Of a DNA stretch of 64,000 nucleotides, positions 35,358-44,732 are shown piece by piece. The first letter of the stretch is position 1; each line of letters opens with the position of its first letter. The position numbers and the translations under genes are program-made. The stretch is from Polaromonas sp. (GTDB lineage: Bacteria > Pseudomonadota > Gammaproteobacteria > Burkholderiales > Burkholderiaceae_C), in NCBI RefSeq assembly GCF_012927455.1, contig NZ_JABBPE010000002.1, positions 620,001-684,000 of the forward strand, written 5' to 3'. The notes under the pieces are model-generated. The model was not told the DNA's origin. It searched no databases and worked only from the letters and a program-made list of their open reading frames with translations.

Positions 35358-36049
35358 GTTTTGTATTTACACCACCCGCCATGGTCTCCGTGCCTGTTGT
35401 GGGTTCCGAAAATCGTTTTCCGGTTCACCGCATTTACTGTGTCGGCCGCAACTACGAAGAGCACGCCAAGGAAATGGGTTTCACGGGCCGCGAGCCGCCC
35501 TTCTTCTTCATGAAACCAGCCGACGCCCTGGTCGTCGTCGAAGCGGACAGCACCGGCACCATGCCCTACCCCAGCCTGACCAAAAACTTTCACCACGAAA
35601 TTGAACTGGTGGTGGCCATTGGCACCGGGGGAAAAAACATCAAGGCCGCTGACGCCCACAAGCATATTTATGGCTACGCCGTTGGCCTGGACATGACACG
35701 CCGCGATCTGCAGGGCGAGATGAAAAAACAAGGTCGCCCCTGGTGCATCGGAAAGGCCTTTGACCACTCCGCACCGATTGGCCCGATCACGCCGGTCGCG
35801 CAAGCCGGCGACGCCCAGAACGCCGAAATCTCCCTGCAGGTGAACGGCCAGGAGCGCCAGCGCAGCCATGTGTCCAAGCTGATCTGGAATATTGGCGAAA
35901 CCATAGAGCACTTGTCGGCCGCCTGGGAATTGCAGCCGGGCGACCTGATTTACAGCGGCACCCCCGAAGGCGTGGCGGCCGTGGTGTCGGGCGACACCCT
36001 GGTCGGCAAGGTGGCAGGCCTGAGCACGCTGACCATCCAGGTCGCGTAG
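35354..36049 (+). CDS. nagK: Fumarylpyruvate hydrolase (FAA hydrolase family)
   Basis: A 231-residue FAH-fold enzyme: HRIYCVGRNYEEHAKEMG, FHHEIELVVAIGTGGKNI, GYAVGLDMTRRDLQ, IGKAFDHSAPIGPI, the Mg-binding and catalytic segments. Hydrolyses fumarylpyruvate to fumarate and pyruvate, the last step of the gentisate path. Coupled to the dioxygenase by a four-base overlap. Confidence 0.92.
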   Translation: MSFVFTPPAMVSVPVVGSENRFPVHRIYCVGRNYEEHAKEMGFTGREPPFFFMKPADALVVVEADSTGTMPYPSLTKNFHHEIELVVAIGTGGKNIKAADAHKHIYGYAVGLDMTRRDLQGEMKKQGRPWCIGKAFDHSAPIGPITPVAQAGDAQNAEISLQVNGQERQRSHVSKLIWNIGETIEHLSAAWELQPGDLIYSGTPEGVAAVVSGDTLVGKVAGLSTLTIQVA

Positions 36050-36288
36050 GCCTGACTGCCCGCGAAAAATTTCCTTGCACGCCCGTTGTGCTTCGACGTT
36101 CGCGGGTAGCTTGCGCAATGCACGCGCGGCCGTTTAGACCATCGCGCAAATACCCGACCCGCTCGGGGAAACCCGCCTGACCCGCTGCGGCGGGCTTCTT
36201 CATAATTAGCCTGAGGCAAGGCGCCGGGTGGTGCGGCCTTCACCTCAACGCCTAGATCAACCCATGAACCCACCGGCTGGAGACAAGT

Positions 36289-36777
36289 TTGAAAATTCTT
36301 GAAAACCTCGCAAAACTGTGCGCCATCATCGCGGGCGTGCTGTTGACCGGCATCACCTTGATGACCTGCGCCAGCCTGATAGGCCGCAACACCACCGGCG
36401 ACTCCATCGTCGGCGCCTTCGAGCTAACGGGTGTCGCCGCCGGTGCTGCTATTGCGCTCTTCATGCCGCTGTGCCAGCTGCGCCGCGGAAACATCATTGT
36501 TGATTTTTTCACGGCGAACATGAGCGCCGCCGTCAATGACAAACTCGACCGCTTCGGCACCCTGCTGCTGGTGCTGATTTTTGGCCTGCTGGCCTGGCGC
36601 ACCACGCTGGGCGGCCTGAATGTCTACTCGGCCAATTCCGAAACCCAGATCATGGGGTTTCCCGAGTGGATCGTCTACGCCATGATGGTGCCGCCTTTTG
36701 TCCTGACAGGGTTGATTGCCCTGCGCCAGACGCTGTTTGGTTTTGGCTCCGAAGAAGCTGCAGAGACCCCGATATGA
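36289..36777 (+). CDS. dctQ: TRAP transporter small membrane subunit (DctQ)
   Basis: A 162-residue four-helix membrane protein: LAKLCAIIAGVLLTGITLMT, ELTGVAAGAAIALFMPLCQL, the short loop RRGNIIVDFFTANMS typical of DctQ, LGTLLLVLIFGLLAWRTTL and a last helix near YAMMVPPFVLTGLIAL. It begins with TTG, placed by GGAGACAAG just before it. Overlaps dctM by four bases. Located downstream of the gentisate genes after a 239-bp gap, so it could import an aromatic acid. Confidence 0.88.
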   Translation: MKILENLAKLCAIIAGVLLTGITLMTCASLIGRNTTGDSIVGAFELTGVAAGAAIALFMPLCQLRRGNIIVDFFTANMSAAVNDKLDRFGTLLLVLIFGLLAWRTTLGGLNVYSANSETQIMGFPEWIVYAMMVPPFVLTGLIALRQTLFGFGSEEAAETPI

Positions 36778-38093
36778 GTTCATTGAGTTTGACGCTGCTG
36801 ATCTTTGGCAGCATGCTGGCCCTGATGGCCGTGCGCGTGCCCATCGCGGCCAGCATGTTCGCCGCCGGGGCCATCGGCTATGTGACGCAAACAGGTTGGG
36901 CGCCGTTTGCCAGCTTCCTCAATGCCCAGGCGTTTGCCCGCTTCGCCGGCTACGACCTTTCGGTCATTCCGCTGTTCATTTTGATGGGGCACTTTGCCAC
37001 CAAAGGCGGTATCAGCAAATCGTTGTTTGAGTTTGCCGCCGGCGTGATGGGCCGCTTCAAGGGCGGGTTGGCCATGGCCTCGCTGCTGGCCTGCGCGGCC
37101 TTCGGCGCGATCAGCGGCTCTTCGGTAGCAACTGCGGCCACCATCACCGGTGTCGCCTTGCCTGAAATGCAGCGCCACGGTTACTCGGGCCGGCTGGCCA
37201 CGGGAACGCTGGCGGCAGGCGGCACGCTGGGCATCCAGTTGCCGCCTTCTATCGTGCTGGTGATTTACGCGATTCTTACCGAACAGAACATCAGCAAGCT
37301 GTTTGCTGCTGCGGTGATTCCCGGCATTATCGCCATGTGCGGCTACATGATCGCGGTGGCGATTTATGTGCGCGTTGTGCCTGGCCATGCGCCAGAAGTC
37401 CAGGCAGACCGTCAGGGCGTGACGCTGCACTCCCTGATTGGCGTGGCCCCCATCGTTGTCATTTTCCTGCTGGTTTTCGGTGGCATCTACGGCGGTTTCT
37501 TCACCCCTACCGAGGGCGCGGCCGTGGGGGCGGCTTCGACATTTCTGACCGCCCTGCTCAAGGGCGAGATGACCCTGGGAAAATTCAAGGAGTGTTTCTA
37601 CGGCACGGCGGTAAGTGCCTCCATGATTTTCCTGATTTTCATTGGCGCTGACCTGATGAACTCGGCGTTGGCGCTTACGCAGGTTCCTAACCAACTGGCC
37701 GCGCTGGTGGGTGGCTGGGGGCTCTCGCCATTGGTTGTAGTCGTGGCGATCCTGCTCTTCTATGTGCTGCTTGGAGCCGTCATGGACGAGCTTTCCATGC
37801 TGTTGCTGACCATTCCGATCTTTTTCCCCATGGTGATGGCGCTCGACTTTGGTATGGCCAAAGAATCGGTCGCCATCTGGTTTGGCATCATGGTGCTGAT
37901 GACAGTGGGTTTCGGCCTGATTGCGCCGCCGGTCGGGCTGAATGTTTACATCGTCAATGGTCTGGCCAAAAATATCCCCATGGGCGAAACCTACCGGGGG
38001 GTGATGCCTTTCCTGATCAGCGACGTGCTGCGCACCATGCTGTTCCTGTTCTTCCCCATCATTCCACTCTGGCTTGTGGGGTTTATCAGGTGA
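36774..38093 (+). CDS. dctM: TRAP transporter large membrane subunit (DctM)
   Basis: A 439-residue permease with about twelve membrane helices. DctM signatures: VPIAASMFAAGAIGYV, ISGSSVATAATITGVALPEM, AAGGTLGIQLPPSIVLVIYA, EGAAVGAASTFLTALLKGEM, GLIAPPVGLNVYIVNGLAK. Na+-driven import with the periplasmic DctP. Uses the ATG at 36774 in an ATGA overlap with dctQ; the longer upstream frame lies over dctQ. Confidence 0.93.
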   Translation: MSSLSLTLLIFGSMLALMAVRVPIAASMFAAGAIGYVTQTGWAPFASFLNAQAFARFAGYDLSVIPLFILMGHFATKGGISKSLFEFAAGVMGRFKGGLAMASLLACAAFGAISGSSVATAATITGVALPEMQRHGYSGRLATGTLAAGGTLGIQLPPSIVLVIYAILTEQNISKLFAAAVIPGIIAMCGYMIAVAIYVRVVPGHAPEVQADRQGVTLHSLIGVAPIVVIFLLVFGGIYGGFFTPTEGAAVGAASTFLTALLKGEMTLGKFKECFYGTAVSASMIFLIFIGADLMNSALALTQVPNQLAALVGGWGLSPLVVVVAILLFYVLLGAVMDELSMLLLTIPIFFPMVMALDFGMAKESVAIWFGIMVLMTVGFGLIAPPVGLNVYIVNGLAKNIPMGETYRGVMPFLISDVLRTMLFLFFPIIPLWLVGFIR

Positions 38094-38196
38094 ACGAGCG
38101 CGCGACTTTCGGGCTTCGATGCCGTGCTACGGGTAAGCACCAAAAGCGGCTGACTGCTTTTACCGTTAATTTCAATACACAGGAGACTTTTTAATC

Positions 38197-39249
38197 ATGA
38201 TTCAACGTCGTATCCTTTTGAAATCCGGCGCTGCCGTCGCCCTTGGTGTACCGGCTTTGAGTGGCCGGGCCCAGCAAGTGGTCACACTCAAATTCCACAC
38301 CTTCATGGCGCCGCAGTCCAATGTCTGGCTGGCCATGCACAAACCTTGGATGGAAAAGGTCGAGAAGGAATCGGGCGGCCGCATCAAATTTGAAGCCTAT
38401 CCCGCCATGCAGTTGGGCGGCACGCCGGTGCAGCTGTACGACCAGGTAAAAGATGGTGTGGTTGACGTAGTGTGGACGCTGCCGGGCAATACGGCCGGAC
38501 GTTTCCCGCGCATTGAGGCCTTTGAGCTGCCTTTCATGATGACCAACGCTGAAGCTACTTCCAAGGCCTATTGGGAGTATGTACAGACCGTGGCGGTTGA
38601 CGAATTCAAGGACACACAGGTGCTGGCGCTGCAGGTTCATGGGCCCGGCGTCATTCACACCGTCGACAAGCCGGTCAAATCCATCGCCGACATGCGCGGC
38701 CTCAAGCTGCGCGCGCCGACCCGCCAGGTCACCAAACTGATGGGTGTGCTGGGCGCCACGCCGGTGGGCATGCCGCTGCCGCAGATTCCCGACGCGCTGA
38801 GCAAGGGCACCATCAATGGTTGCGTGATTCCCTGGGAAGTCGTGCCTTCGGTCAAAGTCAACGAACTGACCAAGTTCCACGCCGAATTTGATCCCGCCGG
38901 TGGCAGCCTGTACACCACCACCTTCGTGATGGCCATGAACAAAGCCAAATACAACGCCCTTCCACCTGATCTGAAAAAGGTCATCGACAACAATTCCGGT
39001 ATGGCCACCTCGGCCCACCTGGGCAAGATCCAGCAGGGCAACGACGTGCCGGGGCGCAAGAGCGCTAGCGACCGCGGCAACACCATTTACACCATCAACG
39101 CGGCGGAAGCGCAGGAATTCCGCCGCAAATCGCGCACCGTCGAAGTCGAGTGGATCGAAGACATGAACAAGAAAGGCTTCGACGGCAAGAAACTTCTGGA
39201 CACGGCGCGCAGCCTGATAGAAAAGCACAGCAAAACCAGCAAAGCCTGA
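38197..39249 (+). CDS. dctP: TRAP transporter substrate-binding protein (DctP)
   Basis: A 350-residue periplasmic receptor. Signal sequence MIQRRILLKSGAAVALGVPALSGRA has a twin-arginine (RRILLK) motif and may be Tat-exported. Mature fold: VTLKFHTFMAPQSNVW, RIKFEAYPAMQLGGTPVQLY, GLKLRAPTRQVTKLMGVLGA with the conserved Arg that binds carboxylates. Unlike most systems the receptor is last. Spacer to dctM is 103 bp. Substrate unknown, an aromatic acid plausible. Confidence 0.9.
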   Translation: MIQRRILLKSGAAVALGVPALSGRAQQVVTLKFHTFMAPQSNVWLAMHKPWMEKVEKESGGRIKFEAYPAMQLGGTPVQLYDQVKDGVVDVVWTLPGNTAGRFPRIEAFELPFMMTNAEATSKAYWEYVQTVAVDEFKDTQVLALQVHGPGVIHTVDKPVKSIADMRGLKLRAPTRQVTKLMGVLGATPVGMPLPQIPDALSKGTINGCVIPWEVVPSVKVNELTKFHAEFDPAGGSLYTTTFVMAMNKAKYNALPPDLKKVIDNNSGMATSAHLGKIQQGNDVPGRKSASDRGNTIYTINAAEAQEFRRKSRTVEVEWIEDMNKKGFDGKKLLDTARSLIEKHSKTSKA

Positions 39250-39311
39250 GTGGCTGGCAGGCCTAATGCTGGCATTCTTTGAAAAAACCGTGTTTTGACC
39301 CGTTTTTTTTG

Positions 39312-39366
39312 TATCATTTAGGCCTCTAGTCCAATGAATACGGGCGTAAGCAGCTATTTATTTAAT
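39312..39366. repeat. Dispersed GCCC-N9-GGGC repeat, copy 6 (upstream of NUDIX)
   Basis: Reverse orientation: on the minus strand AAATAGCTGCTTACGCCC, GTATTCATT, GGACTAGAGGCCTAAATGAT. Intergenic, between dctP and the NUDIX gene. Confidence 0.85.
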
Positions 39367-39435
39367 AGCACCTCGATGGTGCTATGCGCTTTCAGGCAGG
39401 TGACTCGCCGCCGGCAAAATCGCTACACTTATTTG

Positions 39436-39990
39436 ATGCACCGCCCACCCTTGAAACACTGCCGCGTTTGCGGCACCGCCGTGGCCTACCGCCTGCCCGA
39501 CGACGGCGACACCAAAGAGCGCGCCGTCTGCCCCGCCTGCCACACCGTCCACTATGAAAATCCGCTCAACGTGGTGGGCACCGTGCCGGTGTGGGGTGAT
39601 GATGGCGCGCAGGTGCTGCTCTGCAAACGCAGTATCGAGCCGCGCCGGGGCAAGTGGACGCTGCCGGCCGGTTTCATGGAAATGGGCGAAACCACCTCGG
39701 AAGGCGCGGCCCGCGAGACCGACGAGGAAGCCGGCGCGCAGTTTGAAATGCAGGGCCTGTTTTCCATCATGAATGTCGTGCGCGTCGGGCAGTTGCACCT
39801 GTTTTACCGCGCCCGGCTGCTCAGCGCCGAGTTCAATCCCGGCCATGAAACGCTGGAAGCCAGGCTGTTTACCGAGTCAGAAATCCCGTGGGACGAGCTA
39901 GCCTTCAGAACCGTCAAGGAGACGCTGGAGCATTACTTTGCCGACCGCCGCAAGGGAAGTTACGGCATTCATGTAGTCGATATTGCCTAA
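39436..39990 (+). CDS. NUDIX hydrolase with zinc ribbon
   Basis: A 184-residue NUDIX hydrolase. A N-terminal CxxC...CxxC zinc ribbon (CRVCG and CPAC) is followed by the Nudix box GFMEMGETTSEGAARETDEEAG, which matches G-x5-E-x7-REx2EExG. The zinc ribbon plus Nudix arrangement is found in NADH or nucleotide pyrophosphatases and ADP-ribose enzymes; the substrate is not determined. Start at 39436 because the upstream open frame is repeat sequence. Confidence 0.88.
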   Translation: MHRPPLKHCRVCGTAVAYRLPDDGDTKERAVCPACHTVHYENPLNVVGTVPVWGDDGAQVLLCKRSIEPRRGKWTLPAGFMEMGETTSEGAARETDEEAGAQFEMQGLFSIMNVVRVGQLHLFYRARLLSAEFNPGHETLEARLFTESEIPWDELAFRTVKETLEHYFADRRKGSYGIHVVDIA

Positions 39991-40177
39991 GCCAGAAGCC
40001 CCGCCAACATGTAAGCAAGTGCAGTGCGCGTCTTAACTGTCACTTAGAATTTCGGGTGTCGGGCGCATCGCCCGCTGCGCCCTTCTCTCACCCTTCGCCC
40101 GTTCTCTTTCTCGCCAGGTCAGCAGCCGGTTTCGCCGCTCGCTGCCCCACCACCGCCACCCAACACCCCGGAATTTC

Positions 40178-41161
40178 ATGTTCAAATCCGCTTCCTATTT
40201 CCGTATCGCCGACGACTTCGTACTGCCTCCCCTGGATGCCCTTGAAGAAGCGCTGCAAGCGACCCGCTTCATGCCCTGCGGCGCCACCCAGCCGGAGTCC
40301 AGCGGCTGGGTCGCGCCTCGCGGCAACAAGAGCATTGCTTTGGTCGAAGTTATTGATCATCAGGTCATCCTGCAACTGTGCACAGAGCGCCGCCCGCTGC
40401 CGGCGTCTGCCGTGAAGGCCGCGATCGACGAATGCATTGAAAAATACAAGCAGGAAACCGGCCGCGAGCGCGTCAGCGCCAAGATCAAGAAAGAGTTCAA
40501 GGAAGAAGCCATCCAGAGTCTGTTGCCCCGCGCCTTCACCAAACGCTCCTCGACCACGCTGTGGATAGACCCGGTCAACAAATTCCTGGTGGTGGACTCC
40601 GGCAGCCTGGCCGGCGCTGACAAGGTGGTCAGCCACCTGGTTGAGGTGCTGGGAGACATTGCGGGCTCCCGTCCCGGCCTCATGGCCAGGCCGGTGCAGA
40701 CGACGATGTCGGCCGCCGCCGCCATGGCGCACTGGCTCGCCAGCCGCGAGGGGCCGGTAGGCTTCACGGTTGATCGCGACTGCGAACTCAAGATGCCTGA
40801 CGACCAGAAGGCGGCGGTGCGCTACTCGCGCCACACGCTGGAAATTGACGAGGTCGCCGAACATATCGCGGCCGGCAAGGTACCAACCCAGCTGGCCATG
40901 ACGTGGAACGACCGCGTGTCTTTCGTGCTCACCGATACCGCCCAGGTGAAGAAAATCAAACTGCTAGACGTCGTGCTCGACGGTGTGCAGGAAGGTGGCA
41001 AGGACGACGACGGCTTCGACACCGACGCTGCCATCGTGACCGGAGAACTGTCGGCCCTGATCCCCGATCTGCTGGAAGCGCTGGGCGGCGAGCTGTCAAG
41101 TGATGACGCGGTAGCTCCAGCCGAAACCACGACGGCGCCGCGCGAGCTCGCGGGCGCTTAA
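40178..41161 (+). CDS. rdgC: Recombination-associated protein RdgC
   Basis: A 327-residue RdgC homologue, a ring-forming DNA-binding protein that limits RecA activity. Diagnostic segments: MFKSASYFRIADDFVLPPL, GWVAPRGNKSIALVEVIDH, VIDECIEKYKQETGRERVSAK-like region around residues 86-110, TTLWIDPVNKFLVVDSGS and NDRVSFVLTDTAQVKKIKLLD. A long acidic C-terminal tail (SSDDAVAPAETT). Monocistronic, just upstream of the tRNA gene. Confidence 0.94.
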   Translation: MFKSASYFRIADDFVLPPLDALEEALQATRFMPCGATQPESSGWVAPRGNKSIALVEVIDHQVILQLCTERRPLPASAVKAAIDECIEKYKQETGRERVSAKIKKEFKEEAIQSLLPRAFTKRSSTTLWIDPVNKFLVVDSGSLAGADKVVSHLVEVLGDIAGSRPGLMARPVQTTMSAAAAMAHWLASREGPVGFTVDRDCELKMPDDQKAAVRYSRHTLEIDEVAEHIAAGKVPTQLAMTWNDRVSFVLTDTAQVKKIKLLDVVLDGVQEGGKDDDGFDTDAAIVTGELSALIPDLLEALGGELSSDDAVAPAETTTAPRELAGA

Positions 41162-41193
41162 AACCTGTTCCATTTCCGATCTGCAATAAGCGC

Positions 41194-41223
41194 TTGCCCC
41201 CGCCCCCGCTTTATTGCTAGACT
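41194..41223 (+). promoter_or_regulatory. Candidate tRNA-Ala promoter
   Basis: TTGCCC (41194-41199), then an extended -10 TGCTAGACT (41215-41223; hexamer TAGACT) with an 18-bp spacer. The -10 ends ten bases before the tRNA 5' end. Confidence 0.4.
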
Positions 41224-41233
41224 GACAACCGTA

Positions 41234-41309
41234 GGGGGGGTAGCTCAGCTGGGAGAGCGCTGCGTTCGCAATGCAGAGGTCGTGAGTTCGATCCTCATCC
41301 TCTCCACCA
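41234..41309 (+). tRNA. tRNA-Ala (anticodon CGC)
   Basis: A full 76-base cloverleaf including CCA. Acceptor GGGGGGG pairs with CCTCTCC through two G-T wobbles; D arm TAGCTCAGCTGGGAGAGCGC; anticodon arm CTGCG-TTCGCAA-TGCAG with CGC; T arm GTGAG-TTCGATC-CTCAT. It reads GCG codons. Its 3' end is repeated at 45392, suggesting an integration site. Confidence 0.93.
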
Positions 41310-41315
41310 CTTTTC

Positions 41316-41341
41316 AAAGCCAACTGTTCTCAGTTGGCTTT
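41316..41341. terminator. tRNA terminator hairpin
   Basis: AAAGCCAACTG (41316-41326), loop TTCT, CAGTTGGCTTT (41331-41341): perfect 11-bp stem seven bases after the tRNA CCA. It ends in only three Ts. Confidence 0.75.
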
Positions 41342-42139
41342 GTCGTTTCTGGGCTTCCCCCGCGCCACGCGGGGTTCCGGCCGCCTCTGCGTGTGCCACC
41401 CAGCGCAGGGTGACCTCTCACAACGGCCTCGTTGCGCCGCCGTTCGATTCTTTTCTGTTCTCTGTTCTTTAAAAATATTGGAGAGCCCTGTCGATTTGGC
41501 ACGCGGAAAACTGCTTAGCGTTCAACAAGTTGCGCGTGTGCCACTGAGGGAGGTTCGAGGGGGCAAAGTGGTTATCGGATGCGAATAGGCTCGCTGATTG
41601 CGCCAGCATTCACCTGCTGGAGTAGGGCGACCGGTGCGTGAAAGCTCGGCTCGACGGCTGGTTGGGCGTCAGGAACTGCAAAGGCATCGGCGAACGGTGC
41701 TCCACTCGGGAATCCGAGCTGACGCGACTTTAGACAGAACGGCAAGACCCAGAGTCGCAGTCCGTCCAACTTCGGGAATTCGAAGACGGGCAGCGGCTGG
41801 TCGAAGGTAGCTGTCTTCGGGAAAAGCGAGGACCTACGCAAGGAGCTGGAAGCGTTGTTCGAGAACCAGAACAAGGGCCAGACCGCCAGCGCCACTTCAA
41901 TTCCGGCGACTTTCCTCCGCGTGACGGTTCATGTCCGGTAGCTGCGGTTTTTATATAGCAAAGGCCTCCTGCATCGGGCCACGTTTAAGCCGCGCGTAAA
42001 CCGGCAGCGAGGCGGTTGCCTGCTGTAGCGACCAATACCGGCTTGCCCGGGTCTCTCTGGGGAGTTAATGGCAAGGTCCTTTGCATTTCTGCGACCAGTG
42101 CTTCGCACAACCTGTTGAATGACGGCTGGGGCGTCATTT
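41342..42139. other. No intact gene; possible gene debris
   Basis: About 800 bp. One plus-strand stretch (about 41810-41940) reads LRKELEALFENQN then SIPATFLRVTVHV before a stop, like the C-terminus of a SAM-dependent methyltransferase, but the upstream part is not readable as one. This is a weak resemblance. Otherwise I see no RNA, repeat or promoter. Confidence 0.3.
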
Positions 42140-42775
42140 CTAATACAGGCGTGTCGCGGCATCGTTGTCGACTATTGCCTGCATTTCTTCAACCGACTGT
42201 CGCAACTTGCCAGCTGAAACCATCGTTTCCGCGAGAGACGGAAGACCAGACAAAGTGGGCCAGAACTCCGGCTTCCAGAGGTTTGACCGAATAATGCACT
42301 TGGCGCAGTGGAAAAACATCTGATTGACTTCGACAATGATTGCGAACTCTGGAAGCCTGTCCCCGACCGCCATTTGTTCGCGAATTTCTAGGTCACGAAC
42401 GATGATGGCGCGACCACTGACGCGCAATGTCTCCTGCTTTCCGGGCACGAAAAAGATCAGACCAATCTGGTCGTTGACAACAAGATTTACGAAGGTATCT
42501 GCTCGATGGTTTCCGAGTCGATCCGGAATCGCAAGAGTCTTCTCATCAAGCACGCGTACGAATCCCGGGGGGTCACCCTTGGGGGACATGTCCATTCGCC
42601 CGTCAGCGCCGCTCGTACCAATCAGAAGAAACGGAGATCTTCCAATAAATTCTCGGGCATGAGAGTCGAGTTCGTTCAACTCTTTCCGAATCACCAGGGC
42701 TGAGGGGCTCCCCATAACGGATCTGAACTGCTCTTCAGTGGTGACGACCTCGCGAAACCTAGATTGCAGATCCAT
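42140..42775 (-). CDS. Pyridoxamine 5'-phosphate oxidase-fold (FMN-binding) protein
   Basis: A 211-residue split-barrel flavin-binding protein of the PNPOx-like MSMEG_1061 type. Motifs: FIGRSPFLLIGTSGADGRMDMSPKG, GFVRVLDEKTLAIPDRLGNHR, VNDQIGLIFFVPGKQETLRVSGRA, NQMFFHCAKCIIRSNLW. FMN or F420 binding is expected; the substrate is unknown. The start at 42775 is fixed by AAGGAG six bases upstream. It looks intact although it sits in the debris-rich island, and may be the only working gene there besides the AraC gene. Confidence 0.82.
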   Translation of the reverse strand: MDLQSRFREVVTTEEQFRSVMGSPSALVIRKELNELDSHAREFIGRSPFLLIGTSGADGRMDMSPKGDPPGFVRVLDEKTLAIPDRLGNHRADTFVNLVVNDQIGLIFFVPGKQETLRVSGRAIIVRDLEIREQMAVGDRLPEFAIIVEVNQMFFHCAKCIIRSNLWKPEFWPTLSGLPSLAETMVSAGKLRQSVEEMQAIVDNDAATRLY

Positions 42776-42831
42776 TGCGAACTCCTTTTTTATGACAGGT
42801 TGGATGACGGCCAACGTGGAGAAATCTTGCA

Positions 42832-43284
42832 TCACTGTGAAGCTCCCATAGGTTTCGTGTGCCGGAACAAATTGTCCGGATCGAACTTGCGTTTAAGCGC
42901 TGCCATACGCGTCAGGTTCGGGCGGCCGTACGTGGCTTCGATACGATCCGACCCCTCTTCTTCCGTCAAAAGGTTGACGTAAACGCCACCGGTGAAACAA
43001 GTCCGGCTGGCTTCTAAGCAATCGCGTGCAAGCGCGGCGCAAAGCAGGTCGCCGGGTACCGGTGCGGCGTGCGTTCCACCAATCGCCCGGTGCACGCCGT
43101 ATTCGATGCTCGCTGTCGCGTGGCTGCCGAAGTGCACTCGGCCCGACATCGGATCGAGGCTGTCGCCTCCTGCGGTCCACGCGTTGTCAACCAAGGCGGC
43201 CTGGTTAGGGTCTCGCGCATAGGTGGTACGCAACGGCGCCTGCAGCGCCCGCACGGCATGGTGCGCATTGCCGGTATTGGTCAT
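42832..43284 (-). pseudogene. Chimeric remnant: OsmC-like N-part and BBE C-terminal domain
   Basis: A 150-residue frame joined from two families. Residues about 1-95 (HHAVRALQAPLRTTYARDP; GVHRAIGGTHAAPVPGDLLCAALA) resemble an OsmC-type peroxiredoxin, but stop before its second half. Then TCFTGGVYVNLLTEEEGSDRI, YGRPNLTRMAALKRKFDPDNLFR is the berberine-bridge (BBE) end of an FAD-linked oxidase whose FAD domain is missing. A deletion fused the two; function is unlikely. Confidence 0.55.
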
Positions 43285-43739
43285 GAAAGCAGTATGGTCG
43301 ACGGGCTTGAACTGTCGTTACCTGCGACACCGGAACTCTTATCCGGAACTCGCATTTCAACCGTGAATGAACTAGGGCCAATCCGCAGCACCGGTTTTTT
43401 GTCCGAGGCTCCGGCGCGAGTCGACATCGCCGGTGAAGCAGCAGACAATGGAATCTTCGCCCATCACCATCCGGAGTCTCAGCATGACGACGAACGCACA
43501 CGTTGGGGCTTGCCTCTCGCGGGCTTGCGACGCATTCGAGCTACGACCTTCCGCCCCGGTTCAGGAGGACTCGCCCGCTGTTGCGGTGTGGGACGGCGCG
43601 CTCGGTACGAAATTGATGCACCCAGCGTTGGGTGACCTCGTGGAAGCGGCGCACTCCCTTGCGCCGCTCTCGGGCGCATTGCGGCAACCGACCGACATCG
43701 CACTCGATCTTCGGCTCGCGGCAACCGCCGGCGCCTGAA
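43285..43739. other. Spacer without a supported gene
   Basis: About 450 bp between the remnant and the AraC gene. Open frames exist on both strands but match nothing and have no ribosome site. It may contain scrambled parts of the deleted OsmC/FAD-oxidase genes. Confidence 0.4.
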
Positions 43740-44732
43740 ATGGATGCACTGTCCGAGGTGCTTCGCGTTGTCCGCCTGAACAGCGCGGTGTTCTTCAATG
43801 CGAGGTTCAGTGCCCCGTGGTGCTTTTCCTCCCCCGAGGCGAGCAGTGTGATGCAGATCCTGCATCCGGGGGCGGAGCGGCTGGTGATCTTTCACCTTCT
43901 GACCGAGGGCGAGTGCAGGGTGGAGGTGGAGGGCTCGCCACCCGGTGTACTCCGTGCGGGCGAAATCATCGTGTTTCCGCACGGCGACGCCCACGTCATG
44001 GCGTCCGCGCCGGATGTCCACCCTGCGCCGCCCGCGGACCTGCCGTCGCTCCTCCGCAGGGGGCCGCGCGAGCTGCGGTTCGGAGGAGGTGGAGCCGCGA
44101 CGAAATTCATCTGCGGCTATCTCTCCTGCGACCCGCGCTTGTGTCGCCCGATCCTGAACGCGCTTCCGCGCGTGCTGACAGTGAGCCTGCGCGGGCAAGG
44201 CGAGCCCGGCTGGCTGGAAAGCTCGATCCGTTACGCAGTGGCCGAGGCCGCGTCCTCACGCCCCGGCGGCGCCGGCGTGCTCGCAAAACTGTCCGAAGTT
44301 CTCTTTATCGAGACATTGCGCCGGCACATGGAACGACTGCCGCCGGAGCACACGGGCTGGCTCGCCGGTGTCCGCGACCGGGTTGTCGGCCGGGCGTTGG
44401 CGTCGATGCACGCGCGACCTGCGCATCCCTGGACGGTGGAAACGCTGGCCGGTGAATGCAGCATTTCCAGGTCGGTGCTTGCCGAGCGGTTTACGCACTA
44501 CGTCGGGCAGTCGCCGATGCACTACCTCACCCGGTGGCGGATGGCCCTCGCCGCGGGAATGTTGCAGACCAGCTCGCTGAGCATCACGCATGTGGCGCAG
44601 GACGTGGGCTACGAGACGGACCCTGCATTCAGCCGCGCTTTCCGGCGCGAGTTCGGCATGCCGCCGGCTGCCTGGCGCGGCGCCAACGGTATCAGGGGCC
44701 TGGGGAGCGCTCAGCAAGGGGGCAGCGAATAA
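43740..44732 (+). CDS. AraC-family transcriptional regulator
   Basis: A 330-residue regulator. N-terminal cupin (about residues 1-170) opens LSEVLRVVRLNSAVFFNARF and has PHGDAHVMA; C-terminal double helix-turn-helix: WTVETLAGECSISRSVLAERF and TSSLSITHVAQDVGYETDPAFSRAFRREFG. This cupin-plus-AraC form often controls neighbouring oxidoreductase genes, here the PNPOx and lost oxidase. Start ATG at 43740. Its 3' end is directly joined to a truncated gene on the other strand. Confidence 0.85.
   Translation: MDALSEVLRVVRLNSAVFFNARFSAPWCFSSPEASSVMQILHPGAERLVIFHLLTEGECRVEVEGSPPGVLRAGEIIVFPHGDAHVMASAPDVHPAPPADLPSLLRRGPRELRFGGGGAATKFICGYLSCDPRLCRPILNALPRVLTVSLRGQGEPGWLESSIRYAVAEAASSRPGGAGVLAKLSEVLFIETLRRHMERLPPEHTGWLAGVRDRVVGRALASMHARPAHPWTVETLAGECSISRSVLAERFTHYVGQSPMHYLTRWRMALAAGMLQTSSLSITHVAQDVGYETDPAFSRAFRREFGMPPAAWRGANGIRGLGSAQQGGSE

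Noticed and set aside
36170-36200. CCCGC/GCGGG hairpin after nagK
   Set aside because: Weak stem and only CTTCTT after it; could be chance in GC-rich sequence.
41572-41895. Minus-strand open frame downstream of tRNA-Ala
   Set aside because: No ribosome site or family similarity; low-complexity proline-rich translation.
43433-43738. Plus-strand open frame just before the AraC gene
   Set aside because: No recognisable domain and no ribosome site; likely chance in a debris region.
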